A stretch of DNA of 64,000 nt from Adiantum capillus-veneris (Eukaryota > Streptophyta > Polypodiopsida > Polypodiales > Pteridaceae), in NCBI GenBank assembly GCA_014529385.2, contig CM043970.1:62793496-62857495 (forward strand), written 5' to 3'. A program made the translations under genes and the position numbers. Within the stretch, counting starts at the first letter, position 1, and every line of letters begins with the position of its first letter. Positions 45,452 through 56,487 of the stretch are shown in pieces. The notes under the pieces are model-generated. The model was not told the origin of the DNA and searched no databases. It was given only the letters and a program-made list of their open reading frames with translations.

Positions 45452-45825
45452 CACTAGTGACATCGCTAGTGCCCCTTTGCATTTTTTTATTTTTATTTTA
45501 TTTTACTCTCCTCTTTTCACCTTGGAGCTTACCCCTTGTCTTTACCTAGACTGCCTCTTGGACTTGCTTGTCTGCTCTCTTTGAATGGCCCTTAGCTTTC
45601 CCACTTGGTCCGGTTGGCCCTTTGACTGCCCTTTGCTCACCATGAAGCCTTTGAATTCCCTCTCTCTCATCTCTTGCATGGGACTCGTCCCCTTTTTGGA
45701 GTCACCTTTGACTATCCACCACATGTGCCCTTTGGGGATCTCCTTTTGCCACTTCTCTACAACCCCTTCCTCACATGAGTACCCAGGGCCATAAACTCAT
45801 GCCTCCACTAGCAATGTCACTAGTG
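45452..45825. mobile_element. CACTA-type MITE, 374 bp, with GTG target duplication
   Basis: The left end reads CACTAGTGACATCGCTAGTG. The right end is the reverse complement of CACTAGTGACATTGCTAGTG, giving 20-bp terminal inverted repeats with one mismatch. Both flanks are GTG (45,449-45,451 and 45,826-45,828), the 3-bp duplication characteristic of CACTA elements. Each terminal repeat is itself an imperfect palindrome (CACTAG...CTAGTG). There is no transposase; the interior is T-rich on the left and C-rich on the right. Confidence 0.8.
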
Positions 45826-46191
45826 GTGGGCTTTCCCTTGCCTAATGGGCGTCCTTTGGCCATGGGAACCATACCCTTAATGGGCGCTGCCATGCCACAG
45901 TAGCAAGCTGCTAACGACCATCCAACCATCATGCCACCACCCGATCGCTGCCAACGACCATTGGCCACTTCCGCCTGTGTCGGGCAAAACCACCAATCAA
46001 CGCCATTGCACGCGGTGCTAGAGGCGCCACCCCTCTCAGGGGTTCACTATATGTAAACCATCTATACAACGTGAGTTCAAAGGGTATTTTTAAAACCCCT
46101 TATCTGTGAATCTTGAACTAATAAAACAACCCCTCTTTCCTTATGAACTTACGAGTTTTTTACCAAAGTGCAATAAAAAGCCCTTATTTAA

Positions 46192-46274
46192 TTAATCTGG
46201 ATTGCTGGCAACAATGGCGAACTGACGAGCTCGCTGCTGCTGTACTCTCCCACTACGCCATCGCCATCGCCTCC

Positions 46275-46313
<39 letters not shown>

Positions 46314-46727
46314 CCTCCCTCCCTCCCTCACGTGCTGCCCGTTGTCCTCCTCATGCTGCCCTCAGCCCCCGCTGCCCCCCGCCTGCTGTCCCTCCCGCCT
46401 GCCCTCTGCCCCCGCTGCCCCCCCCCCTCGCGCTGTCCTGTTCCAGCCTTTCTGCCCGCCCTCAGCCCCCTGCTGCCGCCACCCACCCTCAGCCTCATCC
46501 CATGCTGCCGCCTCACGCCCTCATCCCTTAGCCCAAACCCGCTTTATCCCCCCCCCCCCCCCCCCCCGTCTCGGCCTGTTCACCCATCAGTTTGGGCCCC
46601 CCGCCCTGGTTGCTCCCTGCAGTTTTGGTACTCTCGGCATCTGTTCCAACTCCTTGGAGCAGTGTTTCCGCGCCCTTCTGCGGCATCCTCCCGTCGTCCT
46701 CTTCTTACGCCACAGCAGTAGACACAG
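46192..46727 (+). promoter_or_regulatory. LINE 5' UTR with poly-C tracts
   Basis: A C-rich leader containing C35 (46,276-46,310) and C20 (46,548-46,567) runs. In L1-type elements this region holds the internal promoter, but no specific element is recognised here. Pro-rich open frames across it are translation artefacts of the C-rich sequence. Confidence 0.6.
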
Positions 46728-48635
46728 ATGGAGGCTCCAGCTTCGCCACAGAGGGACTCGCCTGAAGCCCCCTCGCCCGACCCCACTGAGCCCACCATTC
46801 GACTTGCTCTTTCACCGACAGAGCAAGCGAGCCTTGCCGCAGTGGTAGAGCGCTTGCAGGCGACTTCAGTCATCTGCAAGGTTTTCGGCACTCGACCTAG
46901 CAGAGGAGAGCTGCGAGACCTTCTCCAGGCCCGCCTTCTCGCAGAGGTGGGCAAGATCTTGGATGTCCAGATTCTCGGACGGGGGTACTACCAGATTGAG
47001 TTCGAGACTTCCGAGATGGCCTCCAAGGTCATTGCTATGAGTCCACTAGCCATCCGAGCATCACGCGCCCACTTTCGACAGTGGCGACATGGTTTTGACC
47101 CGACTTCGGATGTGCTAGTAGCGGAGGCAGACATCCCCATCTCAGTCTGCTTTCCGGGTTTACAGAGGGAGTACCTTCCACTTCTCTCCAGGATTGGCTC
47201 CGCCATCGGGACAGTCCTGGAGACACCTCGTATGGCAGCATCAGTAGCTGCCAAGGCGGCTGGCATCCCTTCAGTTCGAGTTTTGGTCAGAGATACCCAC
47301 ACGCTCCCGAAGGTCATCCTTCTACCTCGGGTGAGTGGGGGTTGGTTTCGACAGAGTGTGGAGTACTCGGGTCTCCCGAACCAGTGCTTCATTTGCAGAC
47401 AGATGGGCCACCTAGCGAAGGCCTGTCCACGGAGGAGACCACGACCCGCACCCCAGCCTCAGCCCCAACCTGCCAAGGCTGGGCCGCAGCCACAGCCAGC
47501 GACACAGAGCACAGATTCAGCGCCACCCTCCGAGCCTGGGGCTCCAGCGGAGGAGGGGTGGCAACAGGCCCGTGGCCGTCGACGCCAGGGGCCACAGCGA
47601 CAGCCTGGCACTCAGAGTGGCCCCTAGGTGCCTACTCAGCAGCAATGGGTTCCCACGGGGAACCGCTTTGGGCCTCTTGAGCAGGAGGAGCCTCCTTCGC
47701 CAGCCTCCACCTCCGCTTCACCCTCGCCAGCCGCTCCGCCTTCCGATCTCCCCTCCTCCTCCTCATGCCCTCCCCCGCCCTCTGCTACCGCTCACCCCCC
47801 ACCTCGCCCCCCCCATGTCTCTGCCGCCCCACCCCGCTTCTCCTCTCCCCCGCCCCCCCCAGCCCCTTCTCCCCCTCCTCCTGCTTCAGTACCTCAGTCG
47901 GCTCAGGAGACTGGACCCTCGCCAGCGGCTAGGAGATCTCTTGGCAGCGCCTTTGCCACGAGTCGCCTAGCGAGAGAGGGTCAGCCCTTCATGCGGCCCC
48001 CTCTGCAGATTCAGACATCTTCTCTTGCAGCTATCCCGCATGGTTTGATGAGCATTGACCTCCGACGCCGCTGGGATTTCTTCGATTACGGGTTTACTCG
48101 TTTTCTTGGCGAATCCACAGCAGACCACGAGGCAGCCTGCTTCAGAGTCCACGCTTTGTTCCTCGCCGCTAGGGGGACAGAGGCCTTGGACTCAGCAGTT
48201 GGTTTCTCCTTCCCCCTCTCTGGCAGGACTGAGACAGAGTGGTCCCTCGACTCAGTGGTGGGATGGTTGCATACACAGGTTCTCGAGTTCTCTCACCACA
48301 TGGGAGAACTTGGCGTTACAGATTTGCTGCAGACGTTGTGGCCACTGGCCAAGTTTGCGGTGACACCCCCAGACTCAGCAGGATGTAGACACATTGTGGT
48401 GTACTTTTTTGCTGATACGCAGTGTTTGCCTTGCTATGTATTCATTCATGAGGACTCCTGGACAGAAGAGGTTGCTTTACGCACGGCTCGCTCTGCTTGG
48501 GCTTGGACCAGGCACTCACTGCAGTCTCGCCTATCTAGAGGACGCTTGGATGCGGATTACTCCCCATCCAAGCCTGCTTCGAAGATAGATCGTCTTGCTG
48601 CTGCGGCAGCATCTGTTCTCTCTCGCTCCCCATGA
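46728..48635 (+). pseudogene. LINE ORF1 with CCHC knuckle and extra C-terminal domain; one in-frame TAG
   Basis: A single 635-codon frame is interrupted once, by TAG at 47,625-47,627 (codon 300). The second LINE copy has CAA at that place, so the stop is likely a mutation. The first part has an acidic Pro/Ser N-terminus, then a region resembling the DUF4283-type domain of plant L1 ORF1 (VGKILDVQILGRGYYQIEF), and a knuckle CFICRQMGHLAKAC at residues 220-233. A Gln/Pro-rich linker follows. Beyond the stop is a long Pro/Ser spacer and a folded-looking region of about 190 residues (for example RRRWDFFDYGFTRFLGES) with no recognised family. ORF1 proteins bind element RNA. The start is the first ATG after the leader and is conserved in copy 2. 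Confidence 0.85.
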
Positions 48636-51600
48636 GGATCGTCTCGTGGAACGTGCAGGGACTAGGTGGGCCCCAGATTCAGCGACAGCGAGGCCGATTG
48701 CGTCAGGAGCTTCAGCGTTGCCTTGTGGGAGGAGAGATTGATCTCCTTATGCTTCAGGAGCACCATTTGTCTGAGAGCCGCATTCGGCGATGTGGTCAGA
48801 TCTTGCGTGGACGCTATGATACCTTTTGGTCAGCTGCTTTTGGACCTAGAGGCATCCAGGGTGGGGTATGTATGACTATTGCGGACTCACTACAGCAGGC
48901 CATTGTGGGCAGAGGGATTATTGTACCAGGCAGGGCTCAGTGGATTACTATGTAGGTTCAGGGTAGCCTTGTGGGTTTCCTGAACATCTATGCGCCCAAT
49001 GTGGCGAGTGCTCCTGCAGAGTTTTGGTCACAGATTGTTGAGTCTTTGCCACAGGTTGACCAGTGGTGTGTAGGAGGGGACTTCAACATGTTGGAGGACC
49101 CTTCTGACAGGATCGGAGGCAGCCATGCTACTGTGCATGGAGTCGAGTTAGCAGCTTGGGAGAGGTTTTGTATGACGCTGAGGGTCTCGGATACATGGCA
49201 GCATTCTGGCTTTGTGAGGCCTCCAGAGAGTCTTGCCTTCTCTAGATCGGACCGCAGAGTGGGAGGAGTGAATCTATCGCGCATAGATCTCTTCTACACT
49301 AGTGACCACTTCAGTGACTTGGGGGGATCAGTGGGCATCCTGGCAGGGACATCCTTCTCGGACCATGCACCAGTGATTCTCACAGTGGCAGATAGGCAGA
49401 GGAGTGGGAGCACGATGCTTCGCATCCCAGAGCGGGTCTTGTTGGACTCAGCACTCAGAGAGAGGGTCGAGGCTCTATGGACAGAGGGCATGGACAGAGG
49501 GCATGGACAGCCATGCTCCACCTGCAGACAGAGTGGCCTCAGGCCTAGCTCAGCTTAGCCACTTCTTTCTCCAGGAGTCTCTGGCTCGACGGGCTGCAGC
49601 GAGAGAGGAGGAGCAGCGTCTCAGACGAGGCATTGCTTCACTACAGAGGATGCAAGAGCAGCATCCAGACAGTCCATGGTTGGAGGAGCAGTTACAGCAG
49701 GCTCGACAGAAGCTTGCTTGCACAGAGGAGAGGCGCCATGAGTTTACCTTTCATCGACAGGCATCTCAGTGGACTCAGGTGGGTGACAGGGTGACAGGTG
49801 GTTTTTTTGAGACAGTGGGACCTCGGCGCTCGCATGCCAAGGTCAATCAGTTGAGGAGACCCAATGGGTCAGTTGTTTGTGAGCCTGAGGATATGCGTGC
49901 AGTCGCTACTGACTTTTACCGTGAGCTACTGTCGGCTGAGCCCGAGTCAGAGAGACAGGATGCATGCAGGGAGCAGGTTTGGGCACAGATGCCCTGTCTT
50001 GTGACTAAGGAGATGCGGCAGAGGTTTGAGTTACCTCTTCAGCTTGAGGAGCTGCACACGGCTCTTAGGGCCCTCCCTCGTGGTAGCTGTCCACGTGAGG
50101 ATGGACTGACTCCCAGCTTATTCTTTGAGTACTGGGACCTGCTTGGCCCAGATCTTTGTAGTGCCTTTCAGTACATTCTGCAAACAGGAGTGATGCCGGA
50201 TAGCATGAGTGAGGGCCTGATTTACCTCATTCCAAAGGAGGGTGGCTCCTTGGATGAGATTCGACAGTGGCGCCCCATCACCATTCTCAACTCAGCCTAC
50301 AAAATTCTTGCCAAGGCTCTGAGTTTGAGGATTCAGCCACTTTTGGAGAGCCTTATACATGGGACTCAGACAGGTTTTGTCAAGGAACGCAGTATCCTTG
50401 ACAACATCTTCACTTTTTGGGAGGCTTCTGCCCTTGCACGGCTCCGTGGGGAGGACCTTGTGATTCTTCTTCTCGATTTTGAGAAGGCATACGACAGAGT
50501 CGATTGGGACTTTCTAGAGGGCACGCTACGCAGGATGGGCTTCTCAGAGGCTTGGATCAGAGGGGTGTCAGCTTTGTACAGACAGGCTCACAGTCAGGTG
50601 CTTTTGGCAGGAGGTAGAGGTGAGAGCTTCATGCTCACACGATCGGTCAGACAGGGTTGTCCTCTTGTCCCCTTTCTCTTTCTGTTCTATGCGGAGGCGA
50701 TGAGCAGATTTTTGGTGTCACAGCAGGTTGGTTTGAGGGGCTTAGCACTCCCTCTACAGGGAGATGAGATTCTGGACGCTGAGTTTGCCGACACTCAGCC
50801 TTGTACTTAGAGGGCCAGGAGGCCAATTTACACAGATGTGGGCAGGCTCTGGAGACCTTCTGCTGTGCATCGGGCGCACTGATCAACTGGAGAAAGACAG
50901 TGGCTTTCTCGGTTGGTAGTGCTCCTGTGCCAGATTGGATGCCAGGAGAGGGTTTCAGGTGGATTCCTCCAGGGACTGGAGTTCGGTACTTGGGTTGTCA
51001 GGTTGGTTTGGATTTGTCCCCCGAGCAGCAGATTGCTCCTCTTCTCTTGTCCATCAGGAGAAAGCTGTTACATTGGAGCTCAGCCCGACTTTCGCTGGCT
51101 GGTAGAGTAGTAGTTGCCAACCAGGTGTTGTTGGCGACTATGTGGTACATCACTTCTTGCTGGATCTTCTCGAGTTCTTGCATCAGCCAAGTACAGAGGC
51201 TGATCAGAAACTTCCTTTGGTCAGGTCGCGACACTCAGATTGCCCGAGCCAAGGTGGCTTGGTCGGTCATCACACTTCCTTGTTCTCAGGGAGGGCTTGG
51301 GATCATTGATCCAGCACAGTAGAGCAGAGCCCTTCTTGGGAAGTTCGTCGTCAGAGGACTTCTTCCAGGCGAGGAGCCCTGGAAGGAGTTCTTGTTGCAG
51401 AGGCTTCGTGCCAGGGTGCCTCAGTCAGGAGGCCCTTGGCAACCTTCGACCAGATGGATCTTTACAGAGTTGCGTCGAGTTGGTTTGAGCAGGAGACTGG
51501 AGGACTGATTCGCTGTGAGTCTGCTTCGTTCTTGGGAGCTATTACGGCGTGGCCTAGAGCAGAGACAGTCGATGTGCACGGAGGAGCGCCTACGGCAGCC

Positions 51601-52991
51601 CCTCGTCTGGAACCCCATGGTTAGCACTCAGTGAGGCCACTTGGTTGGGAGTAGGCCTCATGTTTCTTAGGGTCCCATGGCAGCAGGTCCAGCGCACTCT
51701 CTAGGTGACTGGCTAGAGTTCACAGGTTTGTCAGAGGAGGTGCAGGTTGTCCAGCTACAGGGCATGAGAGGGGTTCAGAGCATGTGTCAGGACATCTCAG
51801 AGTCAGTTCTTGCTGATTGGCTCACGCCTCTCGAGCCAGTAGCACCCCGGTGGATGGGAGCCTTCACACGACTGGAGGTTCTCATTTCAATCAGGCCTTG
51901 CTCAGAGACTGTCCCAGCCCTGTTCTTCGAGCTTCAGGGTGGGGGATGACTACAGAGAGTTGCAGTAGAGGCCCTGCAGGTAGCAGAGTGTTGTTTCCAG
52001 AGGATCCGAGTTGTGGGCATCTGTGGGAGGACTTGCGTCATAGACCCTGACCCAGCAGCTCTTGAGACAGGTCACTGGAGGCTATGGGCTTGGGAGTGGT
52101 GTCCACTGGCACGAGTACAGTCCTGGTGAGTGGCTATGGAGGGACCCATTCTCTTCTGCAGACCGCCCAGGAGTCCCTTTCTTTCAGTACACTGTTCGGC
52201 TTGGACGTCATATACTTGCAGCACAGAGTGAGGCCCGCCTCGCTGCAGCACGTCATTGGCAGGAAGAGGGTCTCACAGTTGAGTTCTTGGCAGTTTTTTG
52301 GCAGAGGCTGTGGGACTCCAGACAGCCGAGGCGCGTCACCTTGTTCCAGTGGTTGGTTGCACACAGAGCCACAGCAGTAGGGAGCTGGCTTGTACATAGT
52401 GGTCTCTCGGCCGCATGTACAACCTGTGACCAGTTGGTGGAGAGTCAGCGTCACTGTCTTTGGGACTGTCCCTCGGCCCAGCAGGTGTGGCTACGAGTTC
52501 TTCGGCTGATGCCTGCCCTCTCCACGGCTCGACAGTACACTTGGGGGGCAGCGGCTTGGTCCACCCTCACGGGCCCGGCACTTCAGTTTGAGCTATCTTC
52601 CACCAGCAGGATGATAGTGATACAGGGGGGTCGACCTACACTCCAGCCTGCTACAGACCTTACTCCACAGGAGTGGAGCAGTGAGAGAGCGGAGTGTTGG
52701 GAGCTCAGCAGCGGCCTAGCTCTCTGGTTCATCTGGCGGGCCCGTTGTTTCCGCATCTTTGAGGCTCGCCTTGTACCACTAGCAGAGACTGTTCGTGACT
52801 TTTGGCTAGAGCTGATCCATACTCTCAGAGGACAGCTTGAGGGACTACAGGGCAGCTCCGACCGCATGCGGGAACGCCGCGAGGCTTTCCTTCGACTCTG
52901 GCGCCCTGGGCCATTCTACTCCATGCTCCTGGGGGTGCTCAGATGGCACTACTGTCCACCTGTGTGGATTTTCCCTCCTCCCATCTCTTGA
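48632..52991 (+). pseudogene. LINE ORF2: endonuclease, reverse transcriptase, zinc-binding domain (broken)
   Basis: ORF2 starts in an ATGA overlap with the ORF1 stop and begins MRIVSWNVQGLGG. The AP-like endonuclease shows LMLQEHHLSESR, CVGGDFNMLED, LSRIDLFY and the catalytic FSDHAPV, with a TAG at 48,953. A 13-bp tandem duplication (49,482-49,507) shifts the frame before RT. RT motifs are RQWRPITILNSAYKIL, LLLDFEKAYDRVDW and SVRQGCPL. The catalytic FADD box is damaged to FADT by an indel near 50,786-50,800. After several stops the C-terminal frame (52,062-52,991) has the zinc-binding reverse transcriptase motif CTTCDQLVESQRHCLWDC. The protein would nick the target and copy LINE RNA there. 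Confidence 0.9.
49482..49507 (+). repeat. 13-bp tandem duplication causing an ORF2 frameshift
   Basis: Two copies of CAGAGGGCATGGA stand side by side. The reading frame of the endonuclease (before) and RT (after) differ by exactly the one base expected from a 13-bp insertion. Confidence 0.9.
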
Positions 52992-53124
52992 TTTAGCCCC
53001 ATTGTACATATGTTGTTTTTTCATTGGGAGAGTCTCCCCACCATGCTTATTGTAGCCCTCTCTTGCAGAGGTGGATGTAGCCCTATGGGTAGTTTTCATT
53101 AACTAATAGAAGGATCTTTTTCTC

Positions 53125-53134
53125 AAAAAAAAAA
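53125..53134 (+). other. LINE poly-A tail
   Basis: Ten A residues at the 3' end of the LINE, directly before the target duplication. Confidence 0.85.
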
Positions 53135-53145
53135 CCCTTATTTAA

Positions 53146-54009
53146 ATATATTTATGTAAATTTACCCAAAAATTTTGAATTAAGAAACCCCTCATGTTGA
53201 ACTATGTGAGCGTCCACTGGTGCTCCATGGAGGGTACGCTGCCAAATGTGGTGGTGCATCCACCGATAGCATCAACCAATCAACGACACTCTCTGGTGTT
53301 GACTATGGATGGAGGTGAAGATTTGTTGATGCTGGACTAGGGTGGGTTCACACTTTAGGCCTTTTTCTTGTGAGGAAGGGATTGTATTTTATTTTTTGAA
53401 TAATTTAAAATCTCCATAGCTTCTCTTTGTGCTATCTCTTCCCCCCCCCCCCCCCCCCCCCACCCCCCCTTTCTCTTCCCTTTCTCTATGTGTGTCGATG
53501 TTAGTGTGTGTGTGTGTGTGTGATCCACAAACCATTTATGGTGTGCAAAGAGTGCAAGAGCAAGGTTTTGTGTGCAGTAGGGGTGTAAGATTGAAGCATA
53601 AAGGGTTGTGTGCGGATTTTGATCATCTTAAGGTCGTGTGCATTGGTTGGTGCATAATTGAGGATGTGCTTCTCAAGAAGTGTGTTATTTCAGGTGAGTT
53701 TTTGAATGGATTGGGGTGTTGTGAGTGCCTTGAGCTATAAGGAGCCATCATTGGTGTGTGTTGGGTGTATTCCCAGTTCCCCCTTTCCATATTCTGGTGC
53801 CCCCCACTGAGGAGCATCTCATTTTTCATCAATTGGTGAGAAGAAGTGGGTTTTTTTACAAGAAGTGATGGTGTCAATAAGCTACAAACTAATCTTCACC
53901 AACGAGGAGAAGCTAGAAGAGGGGACGGCCAATTTCAAGCTATATATATGCTATCATTGTGTATGCTAAAAGGAAGACAATAAGATGCAGATAATTCCAC
54001 AGCTAATGT
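53146..54009. other. Flank of the LINE with poly-C and TG tracts; no gene
   Basis: A C21 run lies at 53,441-53,461 and a TG run at 53,503-53,522. The 103-codon frame at 53,429-53,740 starts in the poly-C tract and has no recognisable motif. Confidence 0.45.
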
Positions 54010-55275
54010 GTGGCAAAATCAAAGGTATGGTTTGATGCCTTAGAAGCTGAACCAAGGCAGACATGGCAGGCTTTGCGGGCCTGCTTCTTGCAAGATTTTC
54101 TCAAGGAGGCACCACCTATCAACGTGGATGCAAAATTGAAGTATTTTAAGCAAGATCTAAGTAAAGATTCTGGTGTTTTCCTTAATCATTTTGAGGAATT
54201 TTGGACAAAATTGGAAACCGTTATGCAATTGGCCAACGGAGAGTATTTCAAATTGAACAATTTCATGGAGTATTTGAATCCTAAAGTGTGAGAAAAAGTG
54301 GATTTCAAGAGTTCAAATAATTACAAAGGTGTGGTTGCAATTGCAGGAGCAAAGAGAAAAATATCAAGAAGAAGATAGAGCAAGGCATGCTGAGATATGA
54401 AGCAATGTCTCTGAGTTCTCTCTAGAGTTTGAGGCACAAAAACCAAGCAAATCAAGACATTTCAATTGTTCCTCAACATTGGGTACATACTATTCAAGAT
54501 CTATCTGAGAAAATGCAAGAGCTTCATTTGAGTGTAATGGATAGGGGTCTGGTAGAGGTAAAGCTAGGTCGTTTCTTGGTCGGTGTACAATTGCAAGGAA
54601 GAAGGCCATTATGCTCTAGATTTCCCGCATCCACCCAGGAAAAGAGGAGGTATGTACGCATTTTTTGGTAGAAGTAGAGGGTAGGGTCAATTCAATGGTC
54701 AAAGCTGTAGAAGAGAATCCAATACCTCCGGCTTTGCCAATGAGGAAGTCCCTAGAGTTAATATCACTGGTGTTGATATGTAGGATGTTCATGTTTTAGC
54801 CAATAAAAGAGCACAAGGAGAAAGGGAGGCAAATAATGAATGAGAGACCAGATCTCACAAGGGCAAGGAGAAGGTGTACGAAGGTAGAGAGCAAACAGAT
54901 ACTAGTAAGAGGGGATGATGCCGCAAGATAAAGCAATCAGATTTCCAACATGAATTGGTCATCCGTAGCATGATCTAATGAGTGATGTTCAAAACAAGAA
55001 AGCTAACATACATATTGGCAACTTCTAGCATTATATCCCAGGTTGAGGAGGCAATGGTCTACCCACGTTAGCACAAAGGCTCCCATGAGTTTTAGGTAAT
55101 GTGCATGTAGTTCAAAATTTGGCTCTAAGGGTAGGGAATTCAATGGATGTGCTTCCTATTGTTGATGTCTTGATTGAAAGGAGGATGTAGGTGCAGGCAT
55201 ATATTGATGGTGGGGCACAAGTCTATGTGCTAACAAAGGTGGCTATGAGGGAAATTGACACTCTCTTTGGATAAT
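54010..55275 (+). pseudogene. Gypsy gag and protease remnant (element 5)
   Basis: A gag capsid-like frame of 93 codons begins near 54,010 (WFDALEAEPRQTWQALRACF, then FKQDLSKDSGVFLNHFEEFW) and ends at a TGA. Degenerate pieces follow. A CCHC remnant (NCKEEGHYALDFP) lies near 54,585-54,625 with the first and last Cys lost. A protease-like QAYIDGGAQVYVLTKVAM lies near 55,195-55,250, with the catalytic Asp-Gly-Gly-Ala kept. The element then stops, apparently truncated at the opposite-strand fragment. Confidence 0.7.
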
Positions 55276-55462
55276 CTTCATGACAATTTAGCCATGCTAC
55301 ATCAGCTTAGCCCATAGTCATCAGCTTGAGACATCAAAAGTTGAGCTTAATCTTCTCTTTGGGTGCAAGAGGTTGTAGTTCAACTTCTAATTTTGGAAAC
55401 CTTATGGACTTTAAGCTACTAGAATACCTTTCTTGCCTTACACTTTGATTCAAAATTTCATC

Positions 55463-55915
55463 CTAAAATGGTAAGCGATAATGGTTCCATTTTGTAGTGG
55501 CATTCAATGGCTTATAATCTACATACACCCTCCACTTCCCATTATTTTTTGTAGTTATGACTATAGGAGAAACCCACTCAGACTCTTGCACTAGATAAAT
55601 AATAATTATCTCAAGAAGTTTGCTGATTTCCTGCCACAAATACTCCCTTTGAATCTCCCCCAACCTTTGTAGCTTGTGTGCCCTTGGCTTACACCCCTCC
55701 TTAAGAAGAATCTGATGCTCCACCCCTTAGGCTCCCCATAGGTTTTTCTTTTCTGTAGACAACAAGTTGGAATATGATTCACATAGCTCCACATCGTTGT
55801 ACTTCTCGTGCTTGGTCAAATATTCAACCAACATGCTCTCTACTTCTACTACATCCACACCACAAATTGAATATGGCATACCTTTGCTAGGGGCCTCTAA
55901 TGAACTCATGTCATT
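55463..55915 (-). pseudogene. Gypsy reverse transcriptase N-terminal fragment (minus strand)
   Basis: Minus-strand reading gives VEYLTKHEKYNDVELCESYS. After a stop it continues EHQILLKEGCKPRAHKLQRL, then ESEWVSPIVITTKNNGKWRV and VDYKPLNATTKWNHYRLPF. This is the start of the RT fingers and palm of a gypsy element in the opposite orientation to its neighbours. The catalytic motifs lie beyond the fragment and are absent. One in-frame stop lies at about 55,724. Confidence 0.8.
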
Positions 55916-56487
55916 GGTATATATTTTTTAGGTGACCTCATCAAGGTGATAGGATTGCAATTGCTTTACCTACACAAGTGGGGCCAATAGCTACACCTTA
56001 GTATCTTGCACCTAGATATAAGGAATTAATGAAGAAAATTGATAAAATGATAAGCGGTCTACAAAGAAAAATACCATTGACAACAATAACCATAAAATAT
56101 ATATGAACCACTCATTCAACTCATGGTTCCATATGGTACTCCCCCTTGGTAGCACCCTTAAACACGAAGTTAAACCCGTACAAGGAACGGTTAATAACTA
56201 GCACTCACAAAGTGATACCGGTATTTTAGATACATTTATCAGTGTGCTTATTCAAGGTCTTTATTTGGTTAAATGGGTTCCATTATCTGGTGAGTTTATA
56301 TAGTGGTTCTCTAAGGAGCCTCGGGTCTAAAATATTAACGAAGTACAATGGGTAGCAAACTATATTTTAGCCATAACTCTTTACTCATGTGGACATTTCA
56401 TGTGAAAAAGAAGAGAGAAAATGTTGTAAATGATATATTTAATCTCTATTCAAAGGGTTCAATCTGATTTATACTGGTTTACGATAT
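55916..56487. other. No gene recognised; possible gypsy-4 5' region
   Basis: AT-rich sequence with no terminal motif or primer site that I can support. Confidence 0.3.

Larger units (their letters stand above)
46192..53134 (+). mobile_element. L1-type LINE, nearly full length, with 11-bp target duplication and poly-A tail
   Basis: Identical CCCTTATTTAA flanks (46,181-46,191 and 53,135-53,145) bracket a 6.9-kb unit that ends in ten A residues. It has a 536-bp C-rich 5' UTR, ORF1 with a CCHC knuckle, ORF2 with endonuclease, reverse transcriptase and a C-terminal zinc-binding domain, and a 3' UTR of about 130 bp. The unit is clearly richer in G and C than its surroundings. The clear target duplication and few lesions indicate a fairly recent insertion, but both ORFs are broken. 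Confidence 0.92.

Noticed and set aside
45094-45549. 151-codon frame, possible gene
   Set aside because: No motif, a hydrophobic T-rich C-terminus created by pyrimidine-rich DNA, and overlap with the CACTA MITE.
46143-46721. Long Pro-rich open frames (up to 192 codons) across the LINE leader
   Set aside because: They arise from C-rich sequence and poly-C runs in all three frames, have no domain, and lie in the 5' UTR of the LINE.
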